A stretch of 32,279 nt of DNA. Origin: Lachnoclostridium sp. UBA1308 (lineage in GTDB: Bacteria; Bacillota; Clostridia; Lachnospirales; Lachnospiraceae). Shown piece after piece: positions 30,606-32,279 of the stretch (within the stretch, counting starts at the first letter, position 1; the number at the start of each line of letters is the position of its first letter). The notes under the pieces are model-generated. The model worked only from the letters and a program-made list of their open reading frames with translations. It was not told the origin of the DNA and made no database searches. The stretch is taken from the NCBI GenBank assembly GCA_002307215.1, contig DBTU01000026.1, positions 69,966-102,244 on the forward strand, given 5' to 3'. A program made the translations under genes and the position numbers.

Positions 30606-31826
30606 TTACAGCTTATGCAGTAGCTTTTCTGCCCTTGGTGCCCGCAACATGCTGGCTTCCGGCATGTCACAGCCGAGTAAGGGCTGAAGGTAATATTTAA
30701 AGGCATCGGTAACATTATTGCCGCTTTTATTAATAAAATTATCCGGCATCAGCTTTGTCTTTCCTGCTACATTCTTCAAATCGGCCATCTTATAATCAAC
30801 AGAATAATAGCCTGTCCGATGAATTGTAATTGAGCCGTCGATATTATGCCAGATAGCAAACTGAGCGGCTTTTTCCCCAACCTCCCTAGCTTCATGTTGA
30901 TCAATCGGAGATACGCAGCCCATGAAGGAACGCTGCAAATAACCGAGCGTATCGGAACGAACGCGGCTTATGCCAAGCCGATTCTTGATTTCCTGGGAAA
31001 GAAGATCTCCTAAGGCGCCCGTACCTGATAATTGGGTATTTCCGTGAGCGTCAATTTCCTTATTTTTCGTTAGCTTCGAGATAATCTGGACACCGTTTTC
31101 GTCTGTAATACCCTCAGATACAGCAATAATACAACGGCCATATTTATCATACACATCTTTAACGTCCTTGAGAAAATCATCTATGATAAAATGCCGCTCA
31201 GGAAGGTAGATTAGATGTGGGCCGTCATCCGGGTATTTCTGTGCAATCGACGATGCTGCAGTTAAAAAGCCTGCATGCCGTCCCATGACTACGCCGATAT
31301 GAACGCCGGGTAATGCTCGGTTATCCAGATTAAGACCGATAAAGGACTGAGCAACAAATTTTGCTGCAGAAGGATATCCGGGAGTGTGATCATTCATCAT
31401 TAAATCATTGTCAATTGTCTTTGGAATATGAATAGCACGAAATTCGTAACCGGAGGACTCAGCCTGTTCATTAACAATACGTACCGTATCAGCAGAATCA
31501 TTTCCGCCGATGTAAAAGAAATATCTTACCCCATGAGCCTTAAATACATTGAAAATCTCTTTGCAATAGGCATTATCCGGTTTATCCCGCGTAGAATAAA
31601 GTGCTGAGGAAGGTGTGACTGCTACCTGTTCCAAATTATGCGTCGTTTCCTGGGTGAGATCGAGAAAGTCCTCATTGATAATTCCCGAAACCCCGTTTAC
31701 AGCACCATATACTTTAGTAATTTGCGGAAACTTTCTGGATTCCAACACAGCCCCGACTAAAGATTGGTTAATTACTGCGGTTGGACCTCCGCCTTGTGCT
31801 ACAACTACTTTTCCTTCTAGTACCAT
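30606..31826 (-). CDS. pfp: Pyrophosphate-type 6-phosphofructokinase
   Basis: A 406-residue phosphofructokinase that phosphorylates fructose 6-phosphate in glycolysis. GGGPTAVIN at the start, IGGNDSADT (107-114) and PKTIDND (135-141) are the key motifs; the lysine in PKTIDND (Lys136), in place of Gly of ATP enzymes, indicates PPi as phosphoryl donor, and the length exceeds the ~320 of ATP-PfkA. MGRHAGFL (181-188) binds fructose phosphate. In GGND the usual GGDD second Asp position is Asn-Asp, a variant seen in long PPi-type members. The AAAGGAG site lies unusually far (12 bases) from the ATG, but no better start is in frame. A bidirectional terminator lies beyond its stop. Confidence 0.9.
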   Translation of the reverse strand: MVLEGKVVVAQGGGPTAVINQSLVGAVLESRKFPQITKVYGAVNGVSGIINEDFLDLTQETTHNLEQVAVTPSSALYSTRDKPDNAYCKEIFNVFKAHGVRYFFYIGGNDSADTVRIVNEQAESSGYEFRAIHIPKTIDNDLMMNDHTPGYPSAAKFVAQSFIGLNLDNRALPGVHIGVVMGRHAGFLTAASSIAQKYPDDGPHLIYLPERHFIIDDFLKDVKDVYDKYGRCIIAVSEGITDENGVQIISKLTKNKEIDAHGNTQLSGTGALGDLLSQEIKNRLGISRVRSDTLGYLQRSFMGCVSPIDQHEAREVGEKAAQFAIWHNIDGSITIHRTGYYSVDYKMADLKNVAGKTKLMPDNFINKSGNNVTDAFKYYLQPLLGCDMPEASMLRAPRAEKLLHKL

Positions 31827-32181
31827 ACAATCATTTCACTCCTTTACTTTTCGAATAAGATTGGTCTAACGTGTGCTTCATACTGCTACGAGTATTCATC
31901 GTTGTACTTCTCATTCATACAAGCTTTCATTTAGCTTGCACGGAAGATATCTGTAGTAAATTCTGTGTCTTGTTGTGTAGGTGGTACGGGTGTCAAATTA
32001 GCATAGATACGTTCCTAACACTGCACCACAGGCTAGTTAATCGTATGTAATCATTATGTTATTCACAAATTAATTGTATCACCAAATGGTATAATAAGCA
32101 AATAATTACAAGACCGGTCTGCCTAAAATCGAATAACATTTTGCCGGTGGGCGAGGTATCAGCATATAAATTAACAACTTC
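31827..32181. other. Long non-coding stretch before the repeat
   Basis: No coding frame, RNA gene or clear promoter for pfp could be supported. It contains an imperfect hairpin (ACAAGCTTTCATTTAGCTTG near 31919) in the pfp leader, and an extended -10 (TGGTATAAT, ending 32095) on the plus strand without a good -35 box, pointing at the repeat at the window edge. Confidence 0.5.
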
Positions 32182-32279
32182 GTTACAGTTCAGCCTAGCA
32201 AGGTTAGTGACAAGACCGGGAAAGAAATGTTTACATATAGGAGCCGCTTTCGCTAAGTTGCATTACGTAGCGGTACATA
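32182..32279. repeat. Partial second copy of the foldback element
   Basis: Begins GTTACAGTTCAGC like the left end of the element at 18721, then follows the inverted right arm of that element (CCTAGCAAGGTTAGTGACAAG, GGGAAAGAAATG). It skips about 60 bp of the arm, and resumes at AGGAGCCGC and AGTTGCATTACG to GCGGTACATA. The window ends just before the expected central loop. Confidence 0.8.

Noticed and set aside
32100..32160. Possible tRNA or riboswitch near the right edge
   Set aside because: The GC-rich patches around 32113 and 32145 do not form a cloverleaf and no T-loop motif GGTTCGAATCC-like sequence is present.

Overview
The window looks like a chromosomal segment of a low-to-moderate-GC, Gram-positive anaerobe of the Clostridia, most probably a plant-polysaccharide-using Lachnospiraceae relative. 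The signs are strong GGAGG-type ribosome binding sites, TTGACA/TATAAT promoters, lipoproteins with Gram-positive lipoboxes, intracellular GH51 and GH2 glycosidases, an AraR-type regulator, a pyrophosphate-type phosphofructokinase and a ferredoxin-fused aldo/keto reductase. The taxon is inferred from gene content only. I saw no phage, conjugative element, CRISPR array, rRNA or tRNA.

Layout. 1-3.3 kb (mostly minus strand): a small Cys-rich DUF6171-type protein, a GH51 arabinofuranosidase and its likely AraR-like repressor, which is expressed from a promoter covered by three TACCA boxes at exact 11-bp spacing. 3.3-5.6 kb: a tiny ORF translationally coupled to a P-loop kinase, a stand-alone argC, and behind it a scar holding the 3' end of a second, diverged argC and, on the other strand, the apparent C-terminal end of a carbohydrate-binding protein. 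5.7-6.3 kb: a Phd/RelE-type toxin-antitoxin pair with an operator over its promoter. 6.4-9.4 kb: a two-gene operon of a MurL-type epimerase (PP-loop, Cys cluster) and a MurD-type ligase, the alternative route to D-glutamate in peptidoglycan. 9.4-11.8 kb: a 51-residue charged protein, a DUF368 (PopT-type) undecaprenyl-phosphate transporter behind a TACAGT operator, and a TruA paralogue whose catalytic Asp is Glu.

12.0-17.9 kb: an operon of a two-TM coiled protein, a membrane-anchored solute-binding/VWA protein with a complete MIDAS, and a large multidomain GH2 enzyme that meets an oppositely oriented flavoprotein gene with no gap. 18.6-19.1 kb is non-coding and holds a 42-bp hairpin repeat (second copy at 10.9 kb) and a ~290-bp foldback element; an internally deleted copy of the latter is cut by the right edge of the window. 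19.1-20.6 kb: CBS-domain protein and metallophosphoesterase. 20.8-26.4 kb: a cell-surface cluster of an FG-GAP-like membrane protein, an SH3 lipoprotein and a DUF3160 lipoprotein. 26.4-28.8 kb: aldo/keto reductase, a canonical truA with DUF503, and a 30-residue Lys-rich peptide. 28.9-30.4 kb: two AT-rich genes for surface proteins of unknown role. 30.6-31.8 kb: pfp on the minus strand, then 450 bp of non-coding DNA.

The most notable content is the MurL-MurD pair close to an undecaprenyl-phosphate transporter (both cell-wall precursor steps), the catalytic-residue change in one of two TruA paralogues, the double gene scar behind argC, and the foldback repeat family.
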